Assembly: GCA_013140985.1 (NCBI GenBank)
Contig: JABFRU010000007.1
Span: 62,001 to 126,000, forward strand
From: Chitinophagaceae bacterium
Lineage (GTDB): Bacteria > Bacteroidota > Bacteroidia > Chitinophagales > Chitinophagaceae
DNA length: 64,000 nt
Reading direction: 5' to 3'
This document shows positions 18,082-27,622 of the stretch, in pieces. The translations under genes were made by a program, and so were the position numbers. Below the pieces are notes generated by a model. It was not told the origin of the DNA and made no database searches. It worked only from the letters and a program-made list of their open reading frames with translations. How positions within the stretch are numbered: position 1 is the first letter of the stretch; the number at the start of each line of letters is the position of its first letter.

Positions 18082-19350
18082 TTAATTCAGCTTTTTATCT
18101 ATTTTTTCCCTCCAGGCTTTCAACTCATCGTTCTCTTTTTTTAGCTGGATAATATACAATGTCAGCTCTTCTACTTTTTCTAACAAGGCGCTGGCCATTT
18201 TTCCCAAATTGATCCCCTCCTTTTCAATTTCGGCGGCAGAAGGAACATTGGGCAAGTGCTTATTTTGCCTGATACTTTTTTCAAGATCTGCAATTGGCAT
18301 CAGGTTATAATTATCTTCAAATACATAATCAGGCCATGTTGTGCTGTTCATTACATCAATTTGCTCACACATGATCTTGCCATCAACGCTTAATTGATAA
18401 CCTGTAGCGATCCGGGCAGAATTACTCCCGATAAGCTGGGCACCGTTAATATGGAATTTTGCATTGGGTGTATAAGTGCCTACTCCTGTATTACCCCAGG
18501 AAGGTTGCAAAACGAGATAATTATTACTATTACTGTTTGACCATATCACTAATGAAGTGTCAGTAGGAAATACAGCGCCGCCAAAAGCAGCTTCATTGGA
18601 AGTGTAAAAGTTTATACCCGTACCTCCAAGGTTTATTGTTCTTCCGTAGCTAGATCCGTTATAACCGATTCCCATACGGCCATCATTGCGCATTCTTAAT
18701 AATGTATCGCCAAGGCTGTTTCGTAACAATAAAGTATTGGTGGAAGAGGTTGTGCCAGCACCTTTAACATCAAGGGCGCCCAATGGAACCCATGCGCCGT
18801 CAAATCCACCGATACCAACATTACCATTCTGGCTGAAATAATGCCGTGGAGTAATTGTAGTACCTCCATTGGGCGTAGTGTACCAGCGAAGATCGGCACC
18901 AGCCCCTGTAGTAGCCAATTGCCACTCATTTGCTCCTTCATAACCAAGCCGTATTAAGCCAGAACTTGATTGAACAAACAGGTCGCCGCCATTGATATGC
19001 AAAAGATGATTCGGACTGGTAGTCCCAATTCCAACCTGGCCTGCAGCGTTTACTGTCATTTTGGGAACTGCTTGTATTGTAAAATGTAATTTGCCTAAGG
19101 CGTTGCCAGAACCTGTTCCAAAATCCACATCCTCTGCAGCACCCGAATAAGAACCCAGATATCCCCGATAAACATCACTCTCAAAAATACCCATATACAT
19201 TGGTGCAATCCCGTTAAATTGGCCTACATAATTAGAGGATGATTTAACATCCAACTTTGCTGCCGGAATAGTTGTACCAATACCAACATTTTGGGAAAAC
19301 AAGCTGCTTGTTATAATAAGAGAAACCAATAAAAAAACAACTCTTCTCAT
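18082..19350 (-). CDS. Secreted tail-fibre-like protein, copy 2
   Basis: 422 residues, clearly a duplicate of the neighbouring 423-residue protein: the same order of blocks (signal peptide, NVGIGTT, KLHFTIQA, LLHINGGDLFVQSSSG, RHYFSQNGNVGIGGF, LMPIADLEKSIRQNKHLPN, coiled-coil end). The central blocks are almost identical, while the short tails and signal peptides have diverged. The 228 nt between the copies carries no gene. Divergence in the C-terminal helix could favour homotrimers over mixed fibres. Confidence 0.72.
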   Translation of the reverse strand: MRRVVFLLVSLIITSSLFSQNVGIGTTIPAAKLDVKSSSNYVGQFNGIAPMYMGIFESDVYRGYLGSYSGAAEDVDFGTGSGNALGKLHFTIQAVPKMTVNAAGQVGIGTTSPNHLLHINGGDLFVQSSSGLIRLGYEGANEWQLATTGAGADLRWYTTPNGGTTITPRHYFSQNGNVGIGGFDGAWVPLGALDVKGAGTTSSTNTLLLRNSLGDTLLRMRNDGRMGIGYNGSSYGRTINLGGTGINFYTSNEAAFGGAVFPTDTSLVIWSNSNSNNYLVLQPSWGNTGVGTYTPNAKFHINGAQLIGSNSARIATGYQLSVDGKIMCEQIDVMNSTTWPDYVFEDNYNLMPIADLEKSIRQNKHLPNVPSAAEIEKEGINLGKMASALLEKVEELTLYIIQLKKENDELKAWREKIDKKLN

Positions 19351-19496
19351 AAAAAGAAAATTTATGCATGAATAATTAAAACGTAAACATAAAAAAAGCT
19401 ACGAATAGATGATTTCTATAAACAGGGACCGCTTATTCAAAGTAAAGCAATAAATGGTTCTAATCAATCACACAAACGGTTAGTTTAGCCGATTTT

Positions 19497-20579
19497 TTAC
19501 CAGCCGATCTTTTCCCCGAATTTTCCGAGGCCGAAATACTCATTCAGCTTTACATTCAACCCTAATTGGTTATAAGCTGAACTGTTTTGATAATAAGCCC
19601 GGGCATAACGGATCTGCAATTTACCAAGTAGTACCCCTCCTCCCAGGGAAAATCCATTCAGGCCATTACCGGCGTTTCCGATATTAAGCTCTTTGCGTCT
19701 CAGGAAATTATAGCCGGCAATGACCTCTACCTTATCACCCAAATAAATGGTAGATGCGAGAACAAAATGGTTCAGTAATTTATCAAAAGAAAATTTTTTT
19801 GTACTGCCATTCTCAAAACCATTCTCATTATTAAAAATGGTATCGTTATAGCGAATATCGAATTGATGAATTCGCTGGGCCGTTAGTGAAAAACTGAAGG
19901 GAGCGCCTTTCAGTCGTTTGGTGAAACCGATCTGCAGATCGAAGGGAAGATCATCTGCACTGCTCCCGTTGTATTTTTTTAATTGAAGGCCCATATTCTT
20001 TGCAACAGCAGAGGCTGAAAATAGTCTTGCAGTGTCGGAAAATAAAAGACCAACATCTATTGCCAACCCATTGGAACGATACTGGCCATAATTGGAACTG
20101 ATGAATTTCAACGTAGCACCATAATTCCATTTCTCCAGGTAACTTCTTGAAGCTGATACCTGCATTACCCAATCTGTTGGGCGGAATTTTCCTAACACAT
20201 TTCCCGATGCATCTGTTTCGGAAATATTTCCGTAACCAAAATAGTTAAGGCCCCATGAAAAACTAGTATTGAGTTTTCGATGATGATAGCCCATTGATAA
20301 ATGATACACTTTTATTCCGCTATAAAAACTATTGAACACTGCATTCATCTGCGAATGCATGGAAGATATGAGCAAAGCAGGATTATTGAATACAAGACCA
20401 ACATCATTGGATGGCTGAGAAATATTCACGCCGCCTAATGCGGATAACTGCGGAGTATTGGATAGTTTGAGAAAATTGAATACGGAATTGCCACCTAATG
20501 TTTGGGCGAATGAGATTTTGCCCATAAGTAGAATAAATATGATGAGTTTGCTTCGCAAGATGATACGAAGATAACTCAA
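19497..20579 (-). CDS. porQ: Type IX secretion system protein PorQ
   Basis: 360 residues, a signal-peptide-bearing outer-membrane beta-barrel. After the signal come TLGGNSVFNFLKLSNTPQLSALGG and VGLVFNNPALL, the start typical of PorQ. In the type IX system PorQ sits in the outer membrane and helps hold the PorU-PorV-PorZ attachment complex. It is separated from lon by about 20 nt on the same strand. It explains how the large secreted proteins nearby could leave the cell. Confidence 0.85.
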   Translation of the reverse strand: MSYLRIILRSKLIIFILLMGKISFAQTLGGNSVFNFLKLSNTPQLSALGGVNISQPSNDVGLVFNNPALLISSMHSQMNAVFNSFYSGIKVYHLSMGYHHRKLNTSFSWGLNYFGYGNISETDASGNVLGKFRPTDWVMQVSASRSYLEKWNYGATLKFISSNYGQYRSNGLAIDVGLLFSDTARLFSASAVAKNMGLQLKKYNGSSADDLPFDLQIGFTKRLKGAPFSFSLTAQRIHQFDIRYNDTIFNNENGFENGSTKKFSFDKLLNHFVLASTIYLGDKVEVIAGYNFLRRKELNIGNAGNGLNGFSLGGGVLLGKLQIRYARAYYQNSSAYNQLGLNVKLNEYFGLGKFGEKIGW

Positions 20580-20599
20580 TGGCCAATGAACGGATATTC

Positions 20600-23002
20600 T
20601 TATATCAGCGCTAACTCCAGCACCTGGTTCATCGTTTTTACAAAATGAAACTTGATGCCTTTGATGAATTCAGTTTCGATTTCTTCGACATCCTTCTGAT
20701 TTTGCGAGCAAAGAATTATTTCTTTTAAACCGGCCCTTTTTGCAGCCAGCACTTTTTCTTTGATCCCTCCAACAGGCAACACTTGTCCTCTCAATGTTAT
20801 CTCACCCGTCATGGCGAGAAATGGTTTCACTCTTTTGCCTGTCAATGCAGATGCAATTGCGGTCATCATCGTTACACCGGCGCTTGGGCCATCTTTCGGT
20901 ACAGCTCCTTCCGGCACATGGATATGAATATTCTTTTTCTCAAATAATTTGGAGTCGATATTATATTTCTTAGCATTGGATTGCAAATAGGTCAACGCCG
21001 TGCTGGCACTTTCTTTCATCACATTACCCAAATTACCGGTCAGTTTCAATTCTCCTTTGCCATCACTGAGACTTGTTTCAATAAAAAGAATATCACCGCC
21101 AACATATGTCCATGCCAAACCAACTGCCACACCGGCCATATTTGCTGTCTTATAAATATCGTTGCTGTATTTCGGTTTGCCGATTATCTTCTCAATATCT
21201 TCAGCGGTCAGCACTGCTTTCAATTTTCCTTTAAAGGCGAGTTGCTTGGCCTGGTAACGCATAATAGAAGCCAACTGGCGATCCAGTTCTCTCACACCGC
21301 TTTCTCTTGTATAATCCTGGATAAGTTTTTCCAGCACCTTATCGCTTATTTTAAAATTGCTGCTCTTTAATCCATGCAGATCTTTTTGCTTGGGTAACAA
21401 GTGGCGTTTAGCTATTTCAATTTTTTCTTCAACAGCATAGCCGCTCAGGTCAATGATCTCCAACCGATCTCTTAATGCTGGCTGAATGTTCTGAACATTA
21501 TTCGCCGTTGCAATGAATAAAACTTTGCTCAGGTCATATTCCGACTCCAGGTAGTTATCATAGAATGTATGATTCTGTTCAGGATCCAATACTTCCAGTA
21601 ATGCGGATGAGGGATCTCCACGAAAATCATTACCCACTTTATCGATCTCATCCAATATCATCACCGGGTTGGACGATTTTACTTTGCGGATGGATTGCAA
21701 TATTCTTCCCGGCATAGCGCCGATATATGTTTTACGGTGACCTCTTATTTCGCTTTCATCATGCAGGCCACCTAAACTCAAACGAACATATTTTCTGCCG
21801 ATCGCATTGGCAATACTTCTGCCCAATGATGTTTTACCGATCCCCGGAGGACCTACAAAACAAAGTATCGGGCTTTTCATATCCCCTTTCAATTTCAGCA
21901 CAGCAAGGTATTCAACGATCCTTTCCTTTATCTTATGCATCCCATAATGATCACTGTCGAGGGTCTTCATAGCCTTCTTCAGTTCATAATGGTCTTCTGT
22001 ATAAGTTTCCCAGGGAAGTTCCAGCATCAGGTCAAGATGATTGTAGGCTACTGAATAATCCGGGGTGCTGGGATGCATCCTCTCTAATTTCTCAATCCCT
22101 TTTTTAAATAATTCTTTCGCGGCAACCGGCCATTTTTTGGCTTCGGCTTTTTTCTGCATCTCTTTTAACTCCTGCACATTGCTATCACCACCCAATTCTT
22201 CTTTGATACTCTTCATTTGCTGCTGCAGAAAATATTCCCGCTGTTGCTTATCAATTTCCGTTCTTGTCTTGGTCGTTACTTTATTCTTTAATTCGGCAAA
22301 CTGTAATTCTTTTTGGAGTAACTGCATCAACAGATCGGCTCTTTGACGGATCTGGTTCAACTCCAGCAAACGTTGCTTGTCTTTGATATCTGTATTCAGA
22401 TTACTGGAAACAAAATGTATCAGGAAAGAAGGATTCTCAATATTGCGGAGAATAATTGATGCTTCGGCCGGGATATTCGGCGAAAGCTGAACGATATCTG
22501 CTGCCAGATCCTTTATGTTGGCGACATAGGCATTAAAATCCTCATCTTTTGGATTTTCCTGCTCTTCCAGTTTTTTGATCTTTGCTTTGAAATAGGGGTC
22601 TTCTGTAAAAATTGATTCCACCAAAAAGCGGTTCTTACCCTGGATGATAATAGTGGTTCCGCCATCCGGCATTTTGATCATCTTCACAATTCTCGCAACA
22701 GTACCGACCTGCTCAAGATCAGTAATAGCAGGATCCTCGATGTTGCTGTCTTTTTGCGCTATCACGCCGATCAGTTTATCACCTTTATAGGCATCGTTGA
22801 CAGCTTTTATACTTTTATCCCTGCCCACCGTTATCGGCAGCACCACACCGGGGAATAAAACTGTATTTCTTAAGGGCAATAAAGCTATCTCAGCAGGAAC
22901 TTCTATACCATTCAGATCTTCCTGCTCACTTTCGTTCAGCGGAATAATAGGAAGAAAATCCATTTCATCTTCGGACCTCAGTAAAAATTTTTCAATACTC
23001 AT
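20600..23002 (-). CDS. lon: ATP-dependent protease Lon
   Basis: About 800 residues from the ATG at 23000-23002 ([12 protein letters not shown]). A GTG at 23026 would add 8 residues and is less likely. The layout is normal for Lon: an N-terminal substrate-recognition domain ([16 protein letters not shown]), a coiled-coil arm, an AAA+ module with Walker A GPPGIGKT and Walker [10 protein letters not shown], and a protease domain with the catalytic Ser in PKDGPSAG and Lys in KEKVLAAKR. It degrades misfolded and regulatory proteins in the cytosol. The region upstream holds an inverted heptad repeat. Confidence 0.96.
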   Translation of the reverse strand: MSIEKFLLRSEDEMDFLPIIPLNESEQEDLNGIEVPAEIALLPLRNTVLFPGVVLPITVGRDKSIKAVNDAYKGDKLIGVIAQKDSNIEDPAITDLEQVGTVARIVKMIKMPDGGTTIIIQGKNRFLVESIFTEDPYFKAKIKKLEEQENPKDEDFNAYVANIKDLAADIVQLSPNIPAEASIILRNIENPSFLIHFVSSNLNTDIKDKQRLLELNQIRQRADLLMQLLQKELQFAELKNKVTTKTRTEIDKQQREYFLQQQMKSIKEELGGDSNVQELKEMQKKAEAKKWPVAAKELFKKGIEKLERMHPSTPDYSVAYNHLDLMLELPWETYTEDHYELKKAMKTLDSDHYGMHKIKERIVEYLAVLKLKGDMKSPILCFVGPPGIGKTSLGRSIANAIGRKYVRLSLGGLHDESEIRGHRKTYIGAMPGRILQSIRKVKSSNPVMILDEIDKVGNDFRGDPSSALLEVLDPEQNHTFYDNYLESEYDLSKVLFIATANNVQNIQPALRDRLEIIDLSGYAVEEKIEIAKRHLLPKQKDLHGLKSSNFKISDKVLEKLIQDYTRESGVRELDRQLASIMRYQAKQLAFKGKLKAVLTAEDIEKIIGKPKYSNDIYKTANMAGVAVGLAWTYVGGDILFIETSLSDGKGELKLTGNLGNVMKESASTALTYLQSNAKKYNIDSKLFEKKNIHIHVPEGAVPKDGPSAGVTMMTAIASALTGKRVKPFLAMTGEITLRGQVLPVGGIKEKVLAAKRAGLKEIILCSQNQKDVEEIETEFIKGIKFHFVKTMNQVLELALI

Positions 23003-23117
23003 AACCTGTTTTAGACAATCTGTCACTTAACGCCTTATAATAAGGGAGGGCGGTAAAAATATGACGGGAATTTAGTATTGTCAAGATTCATGCCTTAGGA
23101 AATATACTGACAGAAAG

Positions 23118-23228
23118 GCCAGTAGGGATTAGCAAGTGGCGAGTGGGGATGAAAAGCCACTAAAGTGAGTAGATTTCCTCTTTTACGCAAGCCTACTGGC
23201 TACTTCATACTTCCTACTTGCTACTTGC
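23118..23228. repeat. Inverted repeat built of 7-nt units (GCAAGTG family), no gene inside
   Basis: The left arm 23118-23152 reads as five units in exact 7-nt register: GCCAGTA, GGGATTA, GCAAGTG, GCGAGTG, GGGATGA. The right arm 23194-23228, read on the minus strand, gives GCAAGTA, GCAAGTA, GGAAGTA, TGAAGTA, GCCAGTA. The arms are separated by 41 nt. The same unit family borders the four-helix-bundle gene at 32.4-32.9 kb. Confidence 0.8.
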
Positions 23229-23229
23229 T

Positions 23230-23263
23230 AAAAAAAACCTCCCGCAATTGCAAGAGGCTTTTT
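23230..23263 (-). terminator. Terminator of the outer-membrane barrel gene
   Basis: The hairpin CCTC...GAGG (23238-23257) encloses the palindrome GCAATTGC. It is preceded by a run of A (T run on the minus strand) and followed by CTTTTT, so it can work in both directions. It lies 19 nt after the minus-strand barrel gene ends at 23283. Confidence 0.75.
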
Positions 23264-23282
23264 ATTCATCAGGTATTCGAAT

Positions 23283-23873
23283 TTATAAAGCTAATCCGGC
23301 GGATAATTGAAATCCCTGGCTCTTCCATTTGTCCTGGTTATCTATGTCATTGATGTTATTCAAACCAACCACATAGCGGCCATTCAGGCGAAAAGGACCA
23401 ATTTTAAACTGCGCCCCACCGATCATGGCAAAATCTCCCTGTTTAAAGGCATCTCCTCCATTTTGCAATAAGGTTCTGTTCTGTTTCATCAGGATACTGA
23501 ACTGTGGTCCTGCCTGCAATGAAAGGAAATTACCGATCAGTTTGTAGTTAAGGAGCAATGGTATGGATAGATAATTCAATTTGACATTGCTCTGGTAAGA
23601 TGAATTGAAAGCATTGTGATAGATATTTTCGAAGCTACTGTCAACCGTTGTTGAATACTGGTTAAAAAGAACCTCTGGCTGCACCTGGAATTTTTTTCCT
23701 AATGGAATTTCCATAAAGCCACCAATGTGATAACCATACTTGAATTCATCTTTGAAAGATTTGCCATCTACTTTGATGATATTAGCCCCGGCTTTTGCCC
23801 CAATATGAAACTGGGCTATCGAGACCTGGGTGATCAATAATGCTCCTAAAAGCGGAAAAAGTTTTGTTTTCAT
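23283..23873 (-). CDS. Outer-membrane beta-barrel protein (PorT-like / porin family)
   Basis: 196 residues with a signal peptide (MKTKLFPLLGALLITQVSIAQ) followed by FHIGAKAGANIIKVDG, the usual start of the small eight-stranded OMP_b-brl_2 barrels of Bacteroidota. Alternating strands with aromatic belts continue to the end (SQGFQLSAGLAL). The length is normal. Its function is unknown; relatives include adhesins and structural barrels. Its 263-nt upstream region to the next gene carries an inverted repeat and no gene. Confidence 0.78.
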   Translation of the reverse strand: MKTKLFPLLGALLITQVSIAQFHIGAKAGANIIKVDGKSFKDEFKYGYHIGGFMEIPLGKKFQVQPEVLFNQYSTTVDSSFENIYHNAFNSSYQSNVKLNYLSIPLLLNYKLIGNFLSLQAGPQFSILMKQNRTLLQNGGDAFKQGDFAMIGGAQFKIGPFRLNGRYVVGLNNINDIDNQDKWKSQGFQLSAGLAL

Positions 23874-23935
23874 GCGTCTGTTTTTAATTGTTTTTTGGCC
23901 ACATGGGATTCACCGTAAAAATTTTCATCGCCTTA

Positions 23936-23975
23936 ACATGAAATTGTTTGAAAATTTTCATGGCTCATTTCATGT
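23936..23975. promoter_or_regulatory. Palindromic upstream region of the barrel gene
   Basis: ACATGAAAT (23936-23944) pairs with ATTTCATGT (23967-23975) around an inner palindrome GAAAATTTTC (23950-23959). The block AAAATTTTCAT occurs twice in this stretch. It lies about 65-100 nt upstream of the barrel start and could be an operator. No known regulator is recognised. Confidence 0.4.
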
Positions 23976-24136
23976 GTTTAAATTTTGAGCTGTACTTTTT
24001 TTAGAAGGACTGTAAAAGTTTTCAAGTATAGTGCCAGTCACCCTGAGCCTTTGTTAAAAATTTCATTAACTATAGCTGTGTCAACGCTATAACAAAAAGC
24101 GTAACTTTTTATTGCAATAAAAATGTGAAAGATATT

Positions 24137-25162
24137 TTAGAACATAACGCCGGCCGTTATAGAAAACAAAGAAGTAAAATGCTTGCTCGTGGCAGGAAAA
24201 TAATAGTCCAGTGTTAATTGAGGTTGCACAAAGAATTTGCCAATTGAATATTCAGAACGGAGATATAAAGTAAGTGACTGAGGCTGAAAATTGATCTGGT
24301 CATCGAGGTAAACATCTTCGGCACTATATAGGACATTTGAACCGGTCCTTATTACTGTGGCGTATGTGCTGGCTGATTGGTTGAAACCAAATTTTTGCGT
24401 ACCACTCGTCAATGCCAATTGGGGTGTAATGCGGATATGATCATTGAATGTAAATACATCCAACCAGTAAAAATCATGTCGCACAGATGCAGTAACGGAA
24501 AAATCGCTGACAGATTCCTCAGTATTTATATAAGTAAATCCTCTTCTCCGCAGCCTCAGGTCCTGGATCACCGATTCTCTTTTTACATAATCTGTACGGC
24601 TTCCCCATCCATAACTGGCGGAAACAGATGGCCTGATCCACCATTTACGATAAGTGAAATATGCAAACAATTCATTTTGCAATGGTGTTGTGTAAAAGGG
24701 CAATGAATCTTTTGTAAAGAATTTGGTAAATGAAATGCCTGTAGCAAAATCCCTGTTTTTCAAATAATCAAACGATGGTGAAAAAGAGAACTGGTAAAAA
24801 TTCATGTTCTCTTTATCATTTACGATATACCCGATCATCGTAAGTCCTAATCCACTTTTACTATAATAACCAAGCGTAGGAGAATAAGTAAGCCTTTTGG
24901 AGCTTTCAAGCAATGTAGTACCCTTGCTTTCAAAATTGTAATATCCTTTTCCCATGGAAAGACTGGCAAGGAAATAACTATTGGGGGTTAAAATAGAATC
25001 CATGAAGGCATCAAAGTCCTGGAAAAGCTGATCATAATCTATTGTATCACTAACATCAACTTCTTTGGCTGGGGCAATAACAGAATCTGCCGAGCTATGC
25101 TGCGAGTATGCAGCACAACCCAGTGCTAAAAAGACCGGCAGTATAGCCCATTTTTTAAGCAT
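24137..25162 (-). CDS. Putative outer-membrane beta-barrel protein of unknown function
   Basis: 341 residues with a signal peptide (MLKKWAILPVFLALGCAAYSQ). The signal contains LGC, but the protein continues as a secreted, not clearly lipid-anchored, sequence. An acidic linker (about 25-55) is followed by long amphipathic strands ending in aromatic residues (SFSPSFDYL, TYRKWWIRPSVSASYGWG, PQLTLDYYF). It ends SITAGVMF with the C-terminal Phe typical of barrels that use the BAM pathway. I do not recognise the family. It is transcribed on its own from the minus strand. Confidence 0.65.
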   Translation of the reverse strand: MLKKWAILPVFLALGCAAYSQHSSADSVIAPAKEVDVSDTIDYDQLFQDFDAFMDSILTPNSYFLASLSMGKGYYNFESKGTTLLESSKRLTYSPTLGYYSKSGLGLTMIGYIVNDKENMNFYQFSFSPSFDYLKNRDFATGISFTKFFTKDSLPFYTTPLQNELFAYFTYRKWWIRPSVSASYGWGSRTDYVKRESVIQDLRLRRRGFTYINTEESVSDFSVTASVRHDFYWLDVFTFNDHIRITPQLALTSGTQKFGFNQSASTYATVIRTGSNVLYSAEDVYLDDQINFQPQSLTLYLRSEYSIGKFFVQPQLTLDYYFPATSKHFTSLFSITAGVMF

Positions 25163-25310
25163 CAGGCAGTTGTTCCGCCTCAGGCGGGATTGGCGATTTA
25201 AAGATTGATTTTTAGGACTTAAAGGTTAAAAAAAAGTTTAATAAACTGCCAATACACTCAAAAAACGAATCAGGGTCAAGAAATATTGGGAGATAATAAC
25301 GGAAAATCAC

Positions 25311-26561
25311 TCAAATAAACTCAAAAACAGTGATCTCGGGCAAAATACCCACCCGGCCTGGATAGCCGATAAAGCCGTAGCCCCGGTTTACATATAACTT
25401 TTGGGCATCCTTTTCATATAAACCCGCCCATTCTTTATAGAAATATTGAACCGGGCTCCACTTCAACCCTGGAATTTCTACACCAAACTGCATTCCATGG
25501 GTATGACCAGATAACATGAGGTCAATATCCTTGTATTCATCCAGTATTTCCGCTTTCCAGTGTGACGGATCATGGCTCATTAATATTTTAAAAGGAAATG
25601 ATTCGGATCCAGCATAGGCTTTTCTCATATCGCCATACTTAGGGAACCTGGCTTTAGCACTCCAATTCTCGATTCCGATCAACGCAATTTTATCATTGCC
25701 TCTTTCTACTATCACATGCTCATTCATCAGCAGCCGCCAGCCCAGGCCGGCATGCACTTGTTTCAATTTTTCAAGATTAGCTTTTTTATCCTCTTCGCTA
25801 TCCCAATTCACATAATCGCCATAATCATGATTACCTAAAGTGGAATATACCCCCATCGGAGCTTTTACTTTATCAAACACATCCATATAATCATTCATCT
25901 CATGTGATTCATTATTTACAAGATCGCCGGTAAAAAGTATAAGATCAGGCTTCTCATTAATAATCTTCTGCACCCCCTTCATTACCGCTTTTTTATTGGT
26001 AAGGCTGCCGGAATGTATATCAGATATCTGAACCATTTTCATTCCTTTAAAACCTGCCGGAAGATTAGAAAAAGAAAGCTTTATTCTTTTTACCTGGTAG
26101 CGATACTTATTGCCAAATCCATAGATCAATGTGCCAAATAAACCTGTGCCGGCTATCATTCCAGTCCAACTAAGAAATGCAGAACGGGAAATTCTCTCGG
26201 CCGTTTCAAAATCCTGTTCGATCTTTTTAGAAGAAGAGAACCTCCTGATCAGCCATTGCACTCCCCGGCGTATATCATCGATTAAAAAGAAGAAACAAGC
26301 AAGTAGTTTAGCAAAGAATATAGCAGCTGTTACCGAAAAAATAATTGTTTTAATGAATTTGTTCTGTTTTTCAAAGTGCAGGTAAGGCAGCATGATGAGG
26401 GTAATAATCGCCAAAGCAGACAAAACCCAATAACTGATATAAATGATCATCCGGGTTCGTCCGGGTGAGGCATGAGTAACCGTTTTGAGGGCCTGGAAAA
26501 AATAAAGGTCAACCAGCACCATGAAACCGATCAATATCCACCAAAAAGGCGAGTTGCGCAT
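25311..26561 (-). CDS. Membrane-anchored metallophosphoesterase
   Basis: 416 residues. Residues 1-170 contain about four membrane helices. The remainder is a calcineurin-like phosphoesterase: VQISDIHSGS (DxH), FTGDLVNNE (GDxxN), STLGNHDYGDY (GNHD), LMSHDP and MLSGHTHGMQFG (GHTH), which are all the dimetal ligands in order. Family members of the YkuE/YaeI type can cleave lipid-linked phosphates such as UDP-diacylglucosamine or others; the substrate here is not determinable. It is divergent from parA, with an 8-nt-unit inverted repeat between them. Confidence 0.88.
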   Translation of the reverse strand: MRNSPFWWILIGFMVLVDLYFFQALKTVTHASPGRTRMIIYISYWVLSALAIITLIMLPYLHFEKQNKFIKTIIFSVTAAIFFAKLLACFFFLIDDIRRGVQWLIRRFSSSKKIEQDFETAERISRSAFLSWTGMIAGTGLFGTLIYGFGNKYRYQVKRIKLSFSNLPAGFKGMKMVQISDIHSGSLTNKKAVMKGVQKIINEKPDLILFTGDLVNNESHEMNDYMDVFDKVKAPMGVYSTLGNHDYGDYVNWDSEEDKKANLEKLKQVHAGLGWRLLMNEHVIVERGNDKIALIGIENWSAKARFPKYGDMRKAYAGSESFPFKILMSHDPSHWKAEILDEYKDIDLMLSGHTHGMQFGVEIPGLKWSPVQYFYKEWAGLYEKDAQKLYVNRGYGFIGYPGRVGILPEITVFEFI

Positions 26562-26567
26562 AGATTA

Positions 26568-26650
26568 AAGTCAGAAAGACCGAAGTTCGTAAGACCGAAA
26601 GTACGAGTCTTATAGCTTTCTGGCTTCCTGTCTTGCTGACTTTCGGACTT
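26568..26650. repeat. Inverted repeat built of 8-nt units (AAGACCGA family)
   Basis: The left arm 26568-26606 reads AAGTCAGA, AAGACCGA, AGTTCGT (one base short), AAGACCGA, AAGTACGA. The right arm 26611-26650, read on the minus strand, gives AAGTCCGA, AAGTCAGC, AAGACAGG, AAGCCAGA, AAGCTATA in exact 8-nt register. It lies between the divergent phosphoesterase and parA genes. Confidence 0.78.
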
Positions 26651-26746
26651 ATATTTGCCCAAATGGGCAAAACTTAATTTTGTTTTCCTCTTTTCAGGCG
26701 GCAATTTTACCGGCAACATTAAAATCATTCAAGGAATTTTAGGTCA

Positions 26747-27550
26747 ATGGGAAGAATAATCGGTGTAGCAAATCAAAAAGGAGGCGTAGGAAAGACAACT
26801 ACTGCTATCAACCTGGCAGCCAGTTTTGCCGTTCTCGAATTTAAAACGCTGTTAGTAGATGGTGACCCGCAGGCCAACAGCACCACCGGTGTTGGTTTCG
26901 ACCTGCATAATATTACCCAAAGCCTGTATGACTGCATGGTGAATGAGGCAAGGGCAAAAGATGTGATACTGAAAACAGAGATACCCAATCTTGATCTTAT
27001 TCCTTCACATATTGATCTTGTCGGCGCCGAAATTGAAATGATCAACTATCCCAACCGTGAGATGGTATTGAAGAACCAACTGGAGAGTTTAAAAGATGAC
27101 TATGATTTCATTATCATTGACTGTTCCCCTTCTCTAGGTCTTATTACGGTTAATGCGTTAACAGCAGCCGATGCTGTGGTAGTGCCGGTTCAATGCGAAT
27201 TCTTTGCATTGGAAGGACTCGGAAAATTACTAAACACCATCAAGATAGTTCAGAGCCGTCTCAATACTTCATTGGTGATTGAAGGTATATTAATGACCAT
27301 GTATGACGGTCGTCTTCGCCTTTGTAATCAAGTGGTAAGTGAGGTGAGACGCCATTTTGAAGACATGGTCTTTAGTACAATCATTCATCGCAATGCCCGC
27401 CTTGCCGAAGCCCCCAGTGCCGGCAAACCTGTGATTTTATACGATGCCAATAGTAAAGGTTCAATGAATTACCTTAATCTTGCAAAAGAAATCCTCCAGA
27501 AGAATGACATGACTAAGATGAAGAACGAGGAGAAGATACTGGAGTTGTAA
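26747..27550 (+). CDS. parA: Chromosome-partitioning ATPase ParA (Soj)
   Basis: 267 residues, the small chromosomal ParA type without an N-terminal helix-turn-helix. The deviant Walker [10 protein letters not shown] is at about residues 10-18, with the ATPase block VDGDPQANS after it and IIDCSPSLG as Walker B. ATP-bound ParA binds DNA non-specifically and works with ParB bound at parS to segregate origins. parB follows on the same strand 72 nt later, with a heptad inverted repeat between them. I found no clear parS site in the window. Confidence 0.95.
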   Translation: MGRIIGVANQKGGVGKTTTAINLAASFAVLEFKTLLVDGDPQANSTTGVGFDLHNITQSLYDCMVNEARAKDVILKTEIPNLDLIPSHIDLVGAEIEMINYPNREMVLKNQLESLKDDYDFIIIDCSPSLGLITVNALTAADAVVVPVQCEFFALEGLGKLLNTIKIVQSRLNTSLVIEGILMTMYDGRLRLCNQVVSEVRRHFEDMVFSTIIHRNARLAEAPSAGKPVILYDANSKGSMNYLNLAKEILQKNDMTKMKNEEKILEL

Positions 27551-27553
27551 TCT

Positions 27554-27615
27554 GTTTAAAGTTTAAGGTTATTGTGAGCAAGGTTAACTTTAAACTTTAA
27601 CCTTAGACCGTAAAC
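27554..27615. repeat. Inverted repeat built of 7-nt units (GTTTAAG family) between parA and parB
   Basis: The left arm 27554-27574 is GTTTAAA, GTTTAAG, GTTATTG. The right arm 27581-27615, read on the minus strand, is GTTTACG, GTCTAAG, GTTAAAG, TTTAAAG, TTAACCT, all in 7-nt register. It occupies nearly the whole parA-parB spacer. Confidence 0.78.
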
Positions 27616-27622
27616 ATCAGGC

